Origin: Otis tarda
Taxonomy: Eukaryota > Chordata > Aves > Otidiformes > Otididae
Length of the DNA stretch: 64,000 bases
Assembly: GCA_026413225.1 (NCBI GenBank)
Contig: CM048554.1
Location: 8,386,001-8,450,000, forward strand
Reading direction: 5' to 3'
The translations under genes were made by a program, and so were the position numbers. The notes beneath the pieces were generated by a model that was given only the letters and a program-made list of their open reading frames with translations, ran no database searches and had not been told where the DNA came from. Shown here piece after piece: positions 63,785-64,000 of the stretch. Numbering within the stretch: position 1 is the first letter of the stretch; every line of letters starts with the position of its first letter.

Positions 63785-64000
63785 TGAAAACATAGCGGTG
63801 GAGGAGGTACTTGGGGAGGCTGCTCCATCTGCTGGCAGCTCAGGGCTCGTCGCGGGGGGGGGCATTTTGGCTGAGCGTTTTCAGTTCCTATTGCTCCCGG
63901 TGCAAAGCCAGGCGTTGCCGGAAGGCGGCTCCGGATCCAGCTGCTTTGGGGTGCGGGAGGGCGTCGCCCCAGCAGCTGCCCTGAAGCCCTGGGCTGAAAT
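63785..64000. promoter_or_regulatory. CpG-rich edge, possible start of a CpG island
   Basis: The last about 215 bp contain many CG dinucleotides (for example CTCGTCGCGGGGG near 63846 and GGAAGGCGGCTCCGGATCC near 63919), against a CpG-poor background. This may be the edge of a CpG island promoter of a gene lying beyond the window, but only its beginning is visible. Confidence 0.35.

Larger units (their letters stand above)
62161..64000. other. Downstream flank, no gene recognised
   Basis: No supported exon or transposon. A purine-only-like tract lies at 63721-63778, and a G/C- and CpG-richer segment starts at about 63785. Open frames are short and unconvincing. Confidence 0.6.

Noticed and set aside
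1..64000. Search for tRNA, rRNA, CRISPR, phage or bacterial defence-like systems
   Set aside because: The window is vertebrate nuclear DNA. I saw no cloverleaf-like gene, spaced repeat array or prokaryotic gene cluster.

Overview
The window is vertebrate nuclear DNA, almost certainly from a bird. It is mostly non-coding, has small exons with canonical splice sites and long introns, and carries 3' ends of CR1 LINEs with the (ATTCTATG)n-type tail typical of avian genomes. It also holds three solo LTRs, each flanked by a perfect target-site duplication. Species cannot be told from the sequence alone.

One gene is supported, on the + strand: the 3' part of a protein-coding gene whose upstream exons lie before the window or were not found. 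Seven internal exons at 4119-4181, 7556-7624, 18200-18277, 18933-19007, 19632-19730, 51140-51223 and 56963-57031 join in one frame with every junction in phase 1. They encode a 176-residue C-terminal tail that is Glu/Asp/Ser-rich (about 54 acidic and 15 basic residues by my count) and probably disordered. It ends at a TAA at 57022-57024. A likely upstream exon at 3687 encodes a more ordered, charged helical segment, but its donor site is uncertain. The stop lies 7 nt before a good splice donor, so the 3' UTR is spliced. A terminal UTR exon probably ends near the AATAAA at 62145-62150, which a GT-rich element follows. I do not recognise the family and give no gene symbol.

Layout: 1-3686, upstream intron or flank with no firm feature; 3687-19730, first six exons, with a 1130-bp solo LTR (8884-10013) and a CR1 3' fragment (11306-11462) in the second intron; 19731-51139, a 31.4-kb intron with three CR1 copies (25191-25567, 41698-42557, 46167-46275), a 470-bp ERVK-like solo LTR (35106-35575), a MITE-like element (38733-38839) and a 685-bp ERVL-like solo LTR (49373-50057); 51140-57031, last two coding exons; 57032-62160, 3' UTR intron and probable terminal exon; 62161-64000, downstream flank that turns GC- and CpG-rich at the end.

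I found no operon, CRISPR array, tRNA, rRNA or new mobile system. The most useful observations are the chain of in-frame, all-phase-1 exons, the exactly bounded solo LTRs, a tandem repeat abutting a splice acceptor, and a double-hairpin cluster near 5.7 kb.
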